The notes below the pieces were generated by a model that had not been told where the DNA came from, searched no databases, and saw only the letters and a program-made list of their open reading frames with translations. A stretch of 64,000 bases of DNA from Deltaproteobacteria bacterium (GTDB taxonomy: Bacteria; Myxococcota_A; Polyangia; Polyangiales; Ga0077539), in contig JACRDB010000104.1 of the NCBI GenBank assembly GCA_016218725.1, positions 62,001 to 126,000 of the forward strand, read 5' to 3'. Every line of letters starts with the position of its first letter. Position 1 is the stretch's first letter. The translations under genes and the position numbers were made by a program. Shown in pieces: positions 25,570 to 32,833 of the stretch.

Positions 25570-26490
25570 ATGAGCAGCACGCAATGTCCTCGGTGCGGCA
25601 AGCCCCATCCGGGCGGAGCCACGTTCTGCGTCGGTTGCGGCGCGAACCTCCGGCCCCGCCCGCCCTCCATGGCTGCGAGGGTCCCGGTCCATAGCCCCCC
25701 GCCCATGCGCACGCCACCGTGGATGGGCACGCCCAACCCCCCCGCCAACTACGCCGGCCAGCGCATGTCCGCGGTGCCTTCGGTTGCCCAGCTCCCGCCG
25801 CCGGTGGTGGTCGCGCCGCCGCCGCCGCCGCCAGCCCCGCAGCCCGTGCAGGAGGGCCCCTCCCTCCACATCGAGGACCTCGACGGCGGTGCCGTGGGCA
25901 TCCTCCCGCTCAACCTTGGAGAAAATGTACTGGGGCGAAATGCCTCACCCCTCCTGGCGGGGGACGCGTTGCTGTCGGGCCGTCACGCGACGATCTTCGT
26001 GCAGGGGACGCTCGCGATGGTGCGGGATGAGGGCTCGCGCAACGGGGTGTTTGTGCGAATGGCCAAGGGCAGCGCCCAGGCGCTCCAGGACGGAGACCAG
26101 TTCCTGGCTGGGAGGGTGCTCCTTCGCTGGGACGCGCGGAATACGGGACCGTTGCCCGGCGAGGAAGGGCCGGCGGCGCTCCCCGAGGCGCTGACCATGG
26201 GGCAGCTCGCGCTGGTGCTCGGGCGGGACGTGGACCCGACGCTCTTCCCGGCGCCCATCCCCCGGGCGGGCATCACCCTCGGGCGCAAGCGCGGGGACCT
26301 GCGCTTCCCCTCGGACCCGTGGATCTCCGGCGAGCACTGCCGCCTGGGGCTGGAGGGCGACACCCCGACGCTCACGGACCTGGAGAGCGCCAACGGGACG
26401 TGGTTCCGTATCCGCGGGCCGGTGACCGTGAACCACAAGGACTCGCTGATCCTCGGGCGCCGGGTGTTCCACCTGTACCTCCCGGCGTAG
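25570..26490 (+). CDS. Zinc-ribbon protein with two FHA domains
   Basis: 306 residues. The N-terminus has a zinc ribbon (CPRCGKPHPGGATFCVGCGA), followed by a Pro-rich linker of about 70 residues. FHA domain 1 spans about 98-190 (ENVLGRNAS, SGRHATIFV, DEGSRNGVFVR) and FHA domain 2 about 210-306 (ITLGRKRGDL, SGEHCRLGL, LESANGTWFR). FHA domains bind phosphothreonine, so this looks like an adaptor for Ser/Thr kinase signalling, of which four kinases lie in this window, though none is adjacent. In domain 1 the usual Ser after SxxH is shifted, so binding strength is uncertain. There is no signal peptide; it should be cytoplasmic. Confidence 0.85.
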   Translation: MSSTQCPRCGKPHPGGATFCVGCGANLRPRPPSMAARVPVHSPPPMRTPPWMGTPNPPANYAGQRMSAVPSVAQLPPPVVVAPPPPPPAPQPVQEGPSLHIEDLDGGAVGILPLNLGENVLGRNASPLLAGDALLSGRHATIFVQGTLAMVRDEGSRNGVFVRMAKGSAQALQDGDQFLAGRVLLRWDARNTGPLPGEEGPAALPEALTMGQLALVLGRDVDPTLFPAPIPRAGITLGRKRGDLRFPSDPWISGEHCRLGLEGDTPTLTDLESANGTWFRIRGPVTVNHKDSLILGRRVFHLYLPA

Positions 26491-26510
26491 GGCGAGGGGC
26501 GTCTACGCCC

Positions 26511-27074
26511 TCAAGGCAGCGGCACGCGCGTCCCGAGGGGGACCTCCTCGCCGCGGTTCACGTAGATGCGGTTGTTGCAGAGGGTGACCAGGAAGTTCGG
26601 CAGGTCCCGCACCGCGCGGCTCCCGGGCTGCACGCGACCGTCGCGATCAAAGCGCGAGAAGTGACACGGGCAGCTTGAGAAGCCCGCCGCGTCGTGCGCC
26701 GGGACGATGCACCCGGTGTGCGTGCAGCGCGCGGAGAGGCAATAGATCCCGCGCGCGTCCCGCGCCATGATGAGCTTGATGGTCCCGCGGTCGATCAGCA
26801 CGAACTGCCCCTGGGCCAGGTCCCCCACGGCCATGATGTCGTTGCCCAGGCCCATGCACATGCCCCCGCCGTCGCCGGGGGGGGTGTCCTCCGCGGCGGT
26901 GTCCTCCGGCGCGTCCCCCGGGGTGGCGTCCTCGGGAGGGGAGGCGTCCCCGCCGTCCGTCATGGGGTTGCCGTTGCCACACCCCGCGGCGGTCGCCGTC
27001 GCGCCGCCGAGGACCACCAGGAAGCGCCTGCGCGAGAGGGCGCTCGCGCGTTGAGAGAGGCTGTCACCATCCAT
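26511..27074 (-). CDS. Tat-targeted Rieske 2Fe-2S lipoprotein
   Basis: 187 residues. The N-terminus has a twin-arginine signal (ALSRRRFLVVLGGATATAAGC) ending in a lipobox at Cys32, so the protein is probably folded with its cluster in the cytoplasm, exported by Tat and lipidated. A low-complexity Asp/Pro/Glu linker follows (about 35-70). The Rieske domain has both motifs: CTHTGC (117-122) and CPCHFS (135-140), with C117, H119, C135 and H138 as ligands and C122-C137 as the stabilising disulfide. It would carry single electrons in the periplasm. No cytochrome b or oxidase subunit is nearby, so its partner is unknown. It is convergent with the FHA gene, 20 bases apart. Confidence 0.9.
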   Translation of the reverse strand: MDGDSLSQRASALSRRRFLVVLGGATATAAGCGNGNPMTDGGDASPPEDATPGDAPEDTAAEDTPPGDGGGMCMGLGNDIMAVGDLAQGQFVLIDRGTIKLIMARDARGIYCLSARCTHTGCIVPAHDAAGFSSCPCHFSRFDRDGRVQPGSRAVRDLPNFLVTLCNNRIYVNRGEEVPLGTRVPLP

Positions 27075-27132
27075 GCAGTTCACTCCATCCAAGGTAAGCC
27101 CGTACTCTGTTGCCCGGAGGGGGCTGAGACCT

Positions 27133-27819
27133 TCACCCGCGGCTGCGTGACCGGGGCTTCTCCTCGGGGAGGAGCGCCGCGCGCTTCCCCGTGCGGTTGA
27201 AGCGCCACGCGTAGGCCGCCCCCCCGGCCGCGCAGGCAAGGTGGATCAACACCATGACGCTCGGTACGAAGAGCCCCAGCACCGCGCCCAGCCCGGGCAC
27301 CCGCGTCAGCGCCAGCAGGACGAGATACCCCGCGCTCGCCGGGACCGCGACCTTCCAGGGCGCGCTGTAGGTGAGCCCCAGGGGCCCGAGCACCATCCCC
27401 AGCACCCCCGCCACGCGCAGGTCCTTCCGGGGCTTCTCCACCGTGGCCACGGCCTTGGAGCGCCCGTCCCCGGAGGAGCCCTCGTCCTCGTCGTCCGCGA
27501 GGCCCAGCTTCTCCTTGAGCACCTCCGCGGCGGCCGTCTTGACCAGGTCGCCCTTGAGGTCCTCCATCTTGCGCAGGAGGTCCCCCGCGAGGTCGCCCTT
27601 CTCCTCGGCCTCCGAAGGCTTCCCCGAGGACTTCGCGGCCTTCGGGGCATCCCGGGCCTCCCGGGGCGGGGGCTTCCTCCCCGCCTCCATTTCCTCCAGC
27701 CAGTCCTCGATGGTCGCCCGAGGCAGCTCCGTTCGGACCATGAGGTTCGGCATGGAGAGCGCCACGCCCTCCGCCTTCATGGCGCGGATGGTCTTCTCGA
27801 ACTCCTCGCGGGTCATCAT
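27133..27819 (-). CDS. Membrane protein of unknown function with helical N-terminus
   Basis: 228 residues from ATG 27819 (MMTREEFEKTIRAMKAEG). The first 130 residues are charged and helical, rich in Lys, Glu, Ala and Asp, including an acidic DDEDEGSSG stretch. The second half has about three hydrophobic segments: VAGVLGMVLGPLGLTYSAPW, SAGYLVLLALTRVPGLGAVL and LFVPSVMVLIHLACAAGGAA, ending in a basic tail. Not recognised. It is divergent from glpK, with 88 bases between the starts. The gene's charged half could be a cytoplasmic coiled-coil domain. Confidence 0.7.
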   Translation of the reverse strand: MMTREEFEKTIRAMKAEGVALSMPNLMVRTELPRATIEDWLEEMEAGRKPPPREARDAPKAAKSSGKPSEAEEKGDLAGDLLRKMEDLKGDLVKTAAAEVLKEKLGLADDEDEGSSGDGRSKAVATVEKPRKDLRVAGVLGMVLGPLGLTYSAPWKVAVPASAGYLVLLALTRVPGLGAVLGLFVPSVMVLIHLACAAGGAAYAWRFNRTGKRAALLPEEKPRSRSRG

Positions 27820-27907
27820 GCCCTGGCACCCTAGCACGCCGCGCCCCGCCGCGCAGGCGTTGTCCCTTGCAACGCCCCAGTGGGCTGTTACACCCTCCAG
27901 GGTCCCC

Positions 27908-29413
27908 ATGGCTCACCCTAGGACCATCGTCGCCATTGACCAGGGCACCACCGGCACCACCGCCCTGGTGCTGGACCTCCAGGGCCGGGTCCGCGGCAGC
28001 GCCACCACCCCCGTGCCCCAGCACTTCCCCGCGCCCGGGCAGGTGGAGCACGACGGGGAAGACCTCTGGCGGGGCGTCCAGGCCTCCGTCGCCCGCGCCC
28101 TCGCCGCCAGCGGTGACGCGCCGGACTCCGTGGCCGCCCTCGGGCTCACCAACCAGCGGGAGACCTCGCTCCTGTGGGACCGCGCCACGGGCCTGGCCCT
28201 GCACCGCGCCCTGGTCTGGCAGGACCGCCGCACCGCGGACCGCTGCGAGAGGCTCCGGGAGAAGGGCCTGGAGCCGCTCTTCCAACAACGGGCGGGGCTG
28301 CTCCTCGATCCGTACTTCTCCGGCACCAAGCTCGGGTGGCTCCTGGACAACGTGCCCGGCGCCCGCGCCCGCGCCTCGAGGGGCGAGCTGGCCTTCGGCA
28401 CCGTGGACTCCTGGGTGCTCCACCGGCTGACCGGCGGGGCCCACCTCACGGACCCGTCGAACGCCTCGCGCACGCTTCTGTTCAACCTGCACACCCTCGC
28501 CTGGGACGACGAGCTCCTGGCCGCCCTGGACGTGCCCCGCGCGCTCCTCCCGCAGGTGGTCCCGAGCTCCGGCGTGGTGGCCCACACCCGCGGGCTCTCG
28601 TTCCTGCCCGACGGGGTGCCCATCGCGGGCATCGCCGGGGACCAGCAGGCGGCGCTCTTTGGCCAGGGCTGCCTCCGCGCCGGGGACGTGAAGTGCACCT
28701 ACGGCACCGGGGCCTTTGTCTTGATGAACGTAGGCAAGAAGCCCGTCCTGTCCACGCACCGGCTCCTGGCCACGGTGGCCTGGCAGACCGAGCGGGAGGT
28801 CGCCTACGCCCTGGAGGGCAGCGCCTTCATCGCCGGCGCCGCCGTGCAGTGGCTCCGGGACGGCCTTGGGGTGCTCAAGAGCGCCGGGGACATCGAGGCC
28901 CTCGCCCGGAGCGTGCCCGACAGCGGCGAGGTGGTGTTCGTGCCCGCGCTCACCGGGCTGGGGGCGCCGTATTGGGCGCCCCACGCGCGCGGACTGCTCA
29001 CGGGCCTCGGCCGGGACACCACCGTCGCCCACCTGTGCCGCGCCACCCTGGAGGGCATCGCCCTGGAGATCACGGACCTCATGGACGCCATGGCCCGGGA
29101 CGCCGGAGCGCCCGTCGCCTCGCTCCGGGTGGACGGCGGGGCCAGCGCCAATGACCTCTTGATGCAGCTCCAGGCGGACCTCCTCGGCGCCGCGGTGGTG
29201 CGGCCCAGGGTGACCGAGAGCACGGCCTACGGCGCGGGGCTCCTCGCGCTCCTGGGCGCGGGGCTCGTCGGGGACCCCGCGGAGCTCGCGGGGATCGTCC
29301 CGGTGGAGCGTACGTTCATTCCCGCCGCGGACCGCGCCGCGGCGGAGGCCCTGCGCGCCCGGTGGCGCGTGGCCGTCGCGCGGTGCCTCACCACCACGGG
29401 AGGGGAGTCATGA
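27908..29413 (+). CDS. glpK: Glycerol kinase
   Basis: 501 residues, the usual GlpK length, starting at ATG 27908 (IVAIDQGTTGTTALVLD). The FGGY-family motifs are present: DQGTTGT phosphate loop, LGLTNQRETSLLWDRATG, ALVWQDRRTADRC, GIAGDQQAALFGQGC, YGTGAFVLMN, and LRVDGGASANDLLMQLQADL. It phosphorylates glycerol to glycerol-3-phosphate for phospholipid synthesis or catabolism. No glpD or glpF is adjacent. The frame extends far upstream without homology, so this start is preferred. Confidence 0.97.
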   Translation: MAHPRTIVAIDQGTTGTTALVLDLQGRVRGSATTPVPQHFPAPGQVEHDGEDLWRGVQASVARALAASGDAPDSVAALGLTNQRETSLLWDRATGLALHRALVWQDRRTADRCERLREKGLEPLFQQRAGLLLDPYFSGTKLGWLLDNVPGARARASRGELAFGTVDSWVLHRLTGGAHLTDPSNASRTLLFNLHTLAWDDELLAALDVPRALLPQVVPSSGVVAHTRGLSFLPDGVPIAGIAGDQQAALFGQGCLRAGDVKCTYGTGAFVLMNVGKKPVLSTHRLLATVAWQTEREVAYALEGSAFIAGAAVQWLRDGLGVLKSAGDIEALARSVPDSGEVVFVPALTGLGAPYWAPHARGLLTGLGRDTTVAHLCRATLEGIALEITDLMDAMARDAGAPVASLRVDGGASANDLLMQLQADLLGAAVVRPRVTESTAYGAGLLALLGAGLVGDPAELAGIVPVERTFIPAADRAAAEALRARWRVAVARCLTTTGGES

Positions 29414-30075
29414 GCACCGAAGAGAGCACACGCAAGCGCCTGGAGATCTCCTGGGAGGCGCTGGAAGACGCCTTTGAGAACAACGCCCCGGAGGTGCACA
29501 GCTACCTCCACATGGTCACCGGCGAGGTGCTCCGCGTGGTCGATGGCGTGGCGGACCCCACCATGCACCAGCGCATCGCCAGCGACGCGGGCTACCTCCG
29601 GGTGGACCCGGTGTCGTCCCGGGAGCAGTACCGCTGGATGGAGCGCTTCATCGCCACGGTGCAGGAGTCCGACCTGCGGAGCAGGCTCGTGGCGGCCATT
29701 GACGGCAAGGGGGCCTTCCGGCGCTTCAAGGACGTGCTGATGAGCTTCCCCGCGGACCGCGAGCGGTGGTTCCAGTTCCGCACCGAGAGGCTCAAGAGCT
29801 GTATGGAGGCGTGGCTCGACGCGCACTCCATCGAGGCCGTGCCGAGGCCCGTCTGGACGCCTCCCGCGGAGTCCCCGGCGGCCACGCCCGCCGAGGAGGA
29901 CGAGGCCATGGCCGCCCTCCGGAGAGCCCGCCAGGGCCTGGAGGGCCTGCGACGCAGGCTCCGGGAGGTCGCGGACCTGGTCCCCGCGCGGGAGATCGAG
30001 ACGGCCATCGCGTTCCTGGAGTGGCTCCGGGACCGCCGTGGTCCCCAGGACCGCAGCGACGTCGGGGAGGACTGA
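29410..30075 (+). CDS. UPF0158 family protein
   Basis: 221 residues, start overlapping the glpK stop (ATGA). The first 140 residues match the UPF0158 family by eye: ISWEALEDAFENNAPEVHSY, LHMVTGEVLRVVDG, YLRVDPVSSREQYRWMERF and AIDGKGAFRRFKDVL. The family is widespread and has no known function. A helical C-terminal part rich in Arg and Glu (LRRARQGLEGLRRRLREVAD) is an addition here. Coupling to glpK suggests co-expression only. Confidence 0.82.
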   Translation: MSTEESTRKRLEISWEALEDAFENNAPEVHSYLHMVTGEVLRVVDGVADPTMHQRIASDAGYLRVDPVSSREQYRWMERFIATVQESDLRSRLVAAIDGKGAFRRFKDVLMSFPADRERWFQFRTERLKSCMEAWLDAHSIEAVPRPVWTPPAESPAATPAEEDEAMAALRRARQGLEGLRRRLREVADLVPAREIETAIAFLEWLRDRRGPQDRSDVGED

Positions 30076-30081
30076 GGCACC

Positions 30082-30789
30082 TTGCTGGCGCCCGCAGGCC
30101 TCGCGCTCTGGACGGCCCTCGCGCCGCTGCAGCTCGCCGGCAGCGGCGTCCAGCGCCCGGCGCTGCCGCCCGGGGAGGTGCTCGTGGACGAGGTGCTCGC
30201 GGCGGTGGAGCTCGAGGGCGACCCGGTGCCCGTCTTCGCCACCCGCAGCGAGCTGGAGCTCCTGGTGCGCACGGAGCTCTACTCCCGCGTGAGCGCGGAC
30301 CTGACGCCCGCCCAGGCCCTCGCCGTCGCGGTGGACCCGAGCCAGACGGCGTCGCTCCTGGAGCAGCTCGTGGGTGAGCTGGTGGTGGACCGCGCCGCCG
30401 AGCGGGCCGGCGAGGCCGAGGGCGGCGCGGCCCTGGAGGAGGAGCGCCGCGCCGTGCAGGGCGCCATGCCCGTCGGCGGCCTTGGGCCGCTCCTGCGGGC
30501 CTCCGGGGCCACCGCCGAGGAGTTCGACGCGCTGGTGCGCCGCAGGCTCCGGGTGCGCAGGTACCTCCTGGCGCACAACGCCAGCCTCCTGGAGCCCGAC
30601 GAGGTCGCCCTGCGCGCGGCCTACGAGGCCCTGCCTGCGGGGGAGGGCCGGGAGCCCTATGCCCGCGCTCGCAGAGCGCTCCGGGAGCGCCTCCTGCGGC
30701 GGCAGCTACCGTCCGCGGTGAGGGCCTACGTGCGCGCCCTGGGCAGCCGGGCCCGGGTGGCGCTCTTCCTCCCGGCGCCTAGGCCCTGA
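30082..30789 (+). CDS. SurA-N-like secreted protein, putative chaperone
   Basis: 235 residues. No ATG or GTG start is well placed; TTG 30082 follows a TGAGG element and opens a hydrophobic signal-like N-terminus (LAPAGLALWTALAPLQLAG). The middle (SLLEQLVGELVVDRAAERAG, then GATAEEFDALVRRRLRVRRY and LEPDEVALRAAYEALP) has the helix pattern of the SurA/PrsA N-terminal chaperone domain, where a conserved insert is followed by a dVxxyYE-like turn. No parvulin isomerase domain is present. It would be a periplasmic chaperone-like protein. The assignment rests on pattern only. Confidence 0.55.
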   Translation: MLAPAGLALWTALAPLQLAGSGVQRPALPPGEVLVDEVLAAVELEGDPVPVFATRSELELLVRTELYSRVSADLTPAQALAVAVDPSQTASLLEQLVGELVVDRAAERAGEAEGGAALEEERRAVQGAMPVGGLGPLLRASGATAEEFDALVRRRLRVRRYLLAHNASLLEPDEVALRAAYEALPAGEGREPYARARRALRERLLRRQLPSAVRAYVRALGSRARVALFLPAPRP

Positions 30790-30796
30790 GAGCGCC

Positions 30797-31270
30797 GTGG
30801 CCTCCGAGGCGCTCCCTCCGCCGTGCGTCGCGCCCAGGGTGCGCCCCGTGACCCTGGAGGACCTGGACCAGGTGGCCGCCCTGGAGCTCGAGAGCTTCTC
30901 CAACCCCTTCGCCCGCGACGCGCTCGCGTCGGAGCTCCAGCGGTCCTGGGCGAGGGTGCTCGGGGTGGACGCGCCGCCGCACGGGATCGTGGCCTTCGTG
31001 GACCTGTGGCTGGTGGCCGACGAGGTCCACGTGATCAACGTGGCCACGGCGGCGCGGCACCGCCGGAGGGGTCACGCCCGCGCGCTCCTCCAGGCCGTGC
31101 TGGACATGGCCCGGGTGCGTCGCTGCGCCTCCGTGCTGCTGGAGGTGAGGCCCTCAAACCGCGCGGCCATCGCGCTCTACGAGCGTTTCGGCTTCGCCGT
31201 GATCGCCACCCGGCCGCGCTACTACGACGACGGCGAGGACGCCCTGGTCATGACCGCGAAGGTGCGTTAG
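30797..31270 (+). CDS. rimI: Ribosomal-protein-alanine N-acetyltransferase-like (RimI)
   Basis: 157 residues, start GTG. GNAT fold: VRPVTLEDLDQVAALELESF, HVINVATAARHRRRGHARAL with the acetyl-CoA-binding RxxGxA loop, and CASVLLEVRPSNRAAIALYERFGF, where the LEVRxSNxxAxxLYxxxGF motif is the RimI signature. RimI acetylates the N-terminus of S18 and sometimes other proteins. Gene neighbours (SurA-like, QEGLA peptidase) add no support. Confidence 0.9.
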   Translation: MASEALPPPCVAPRVRPVTLEDLDQVAALELESFSNPFARDALASELQRSWARVLGVDAPPHGIVAFVDLWLVADEVHVINVATAARHRRRGHARALLQAVLDMARVRRCASVLLEVRPSNRAAIALYERFGFAVIATRPRYYDDGEDALVMTAKVR

Positions 31271-31282
31271 CGCGCGGAGCGA

Positions 31283-31312
31283 TTGCGGCGGGGCCTCGCG
31301 GTGGGCTATGGT
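31283..31312 (+). promoter_or_regulatory. Sigma70-like promoter of the QEGLA gene
   Basis: TTGCGG (31283-31288), 18-base spacer, TATGGT (31307-31312). The -10 box contains the ATG at 31308 that would otherwise be taken as the start codon. Transcription would begin near 31319-31320, a few bases before GTG 31323. Confidence 0.5.
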
Positions 31313-31322
31313 GCTCCTCGGC

Positions 31323-32759
31323 GTGGAGACCGAGGAGGAGAACGACCCCGGGGCGTGCGCGGCGGAGCTCGACGCGCTCTCGTCCAGGGCGCCCGCAAAT
31401 GATGGCCCGGGTGCAGGCCCGGGCGAAGGCCCGGGCGAAGGTCCGGGCGCTCCCCCGGTGGGCGCCGCGCGCGAGCGGGACGCGCGCCTCGCGCGCGTGG
31501 CGGCGCGCTCCCTGGAGGCCCAGCGCCCCCTGAGGGTGCTCTCCGCGCTGCAGTGGGACCGCGCGGTGTGGGAGCGCTTCCGTCGGGAGGGCTTCCGGGA
31601 GCTCCCCTCGGTGGACGCGGAGACCTACCGCGCGATGGCCCTGGGCTTCGACCCGCAGGCGCGCGCTCGGGACTTTGAAGACCTCACCCGCGAGGTGCGC
31701 CAGGGCTTCGCGGGGGACCCGCTGGCGGAGGTGCTGGCCCGCACCTGCGAGGACTACGCGGGCACCTGCCACATGCTCGCGGCGCGCGGTACACGCGCGT
31801 TCTACGGCTGGTCCCGGAGGCTCTACGGCAGCCCCAAGGACCGGCTCCCGGAGGGCTGCCGCGTGGGGGACGTGGCCCGGAGCTTCCAGCAGCGCGTAGC
31901 CCTCCTGGACGAGGGCACCCTCGGGACGCTCTCGCCCCGGGTGCTCGACGGGGCCCAGGTGGCCGCGGCGCTGCGCCGCAGGTTCCGGCGCTACTTCGGC
32001 GGGGACCCGGTGGCCGTGGTGCTCGACGACTCGCTGGTGGCCGACGCCGCCGCCGGGAGCGACTACGTAAAGATCCGCGCCTCGGCGCGCTTCTCCCCAC
32101 GCGACGTGGACATCCTGGAGGTGCACGAGGGTTGGGTCCACGTGGCCACGAGCCTGAACGGCGCCGCGCAGCCCGTGGCCCGCTGGCTGGCCAAGGGCCC
32201 GCCCAGGACCACCGCCGTACAGGAGGGCCTCGCGTCGCTCATGGAGGTGCTCACGCTCCGGAGCCACCCACGGCGCGCCCGGAGGCTCAACGAGCGCGTC
32301 CTTGCCGTGGACCACGCCGAGGAGGGCGGGGACTTCCTGGAGGTCTTCGAGTGGTACCGGGCCCGGGGCTACGAGGCCGAGGACTGCTACAACGGCGCCC
32401 GGAGGGTCTTCCGCGGGGGGGTGCTCACGGGCGGGGCGCCCTTCACCAAGGACATCGCCTACACCCGGGGCTTCGTGGACAACTGGCGCTTCCTCCGGGA
32501 CGCGCTGCGGCAGGGGCGCCCGGAGCAGGTGCGCAACCTCTTCGTCGGCAAGGTCGCCCACGAGGACGTGGCCGTCCTGACGGAGTGCATCACCGAGGGG
32601 AGGGTGAACCCCCCGCGCTTTGTCCCGAGGGTGGTCTCGGACCTGAACGGCCTGGCCATCTGGGTGGCCAACACCGAGGTCCTGGGGGCGCGGCCCACCC
32701 CCTCGGACCCCGCGGCCCCGAGGCCGCGCGCCAATCCAAGGGCCGAGCCGACGTCGTAA
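31323..32759 (+). CDS. QEGLA-motif zinc peptidase-like protein (DUF1704)
   Basis: 478 residues from GTG 31323; ATG 31308 lies in a likely -10 box. A low-complexity N-terminus includes a GPGEGPGEGPG stretch from a DNA repeat. The DUF1704 core has a zinc-site motif HEGWVH and, about 27 residues later, TAVQEGLAS with the name-giving QEGLA. DUF1704 proteins in bacteria are annotated as flavohemoglobin-expression-modulating; the same fold is the eukaryotic tyrosine carboxypeptidase MATCAP (established, though bacterial activity is not). Other conserved features include SDYVKIRASARFSPRDVDIL and FTKDIAYTRGFVDNWRFL. Probably a cytoplasmic metallopeptidase. Confidence 0.85.
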   Translation: METEEENDPGACAAELDALSSRAPANDGPGAGPGEGPGEGPGAPPVGAARERDARLARVAARSLEAQRPLRVLSALQWDRAVWERFRREGFRELPSVDAETYRAMALGFDPQARARDFEDLTREVRQGFAGDPLAEVLARTCEDYAGTCHMLAARGTRAFYGWSRRLYGSPKDRLPEGCRVGDVARSFQQRVALLDEGTLGTLSPRVLDGAQVAAALRRRFRRYFGGDPVAVVLDDSLVADAAAGSDYVKIRASARFSPRDVDILEVHEGWVHVATSLNGAAQPVARWLAKGPPRTTAVQEGLASLMEVLTLRSHPRRARRLNERVLAVDHAEEGGDFLEVFEWYRARGYEAEDCYNGARRVFRGGVLTGGAPFTKDIAYTRGFVDNWRFLRDALRQGRPEQVRNLFVGKVAHEDVAVLTECITEGRVNPPRFVPRVVSDLNGLAIWVANTEVLGARPTPSDPAAPRPRANPRAEPTS

Positions 32760-32779
32760 CGCTTGTAGCGTACAGCGTT
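32758..32779. repeat. Overlapping inverted and direct repeats after the QEGLA gene
   Basis: AACGCT-TGT-AGCGT-AC-AGCGTT. ACGCT (32759-32763) can pair with AGCGT at 32767-32771 or with the second AGCGT at 32774-32778, giving two alternative short stems. It starts within the stop codon of the QEGLA gene and lies 55 bases before the kinase start, so it could be a weak terminator or a repressor site. Confidence 0.4.
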
Positions 32780-32833
32780 CTCCTCGCCTTCGGGGTTTCC
32801 ACCGGGGCGCGGAGGCGTCATACTTGGGAGGCT

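Noticed and set aside
27860..27891. Possible promoter before glpK (TTGTCC or TTGCAA with TGTTAC)
   Set aside because: Spacers of 20 or 13 bases; kept as doubtful and not listed.
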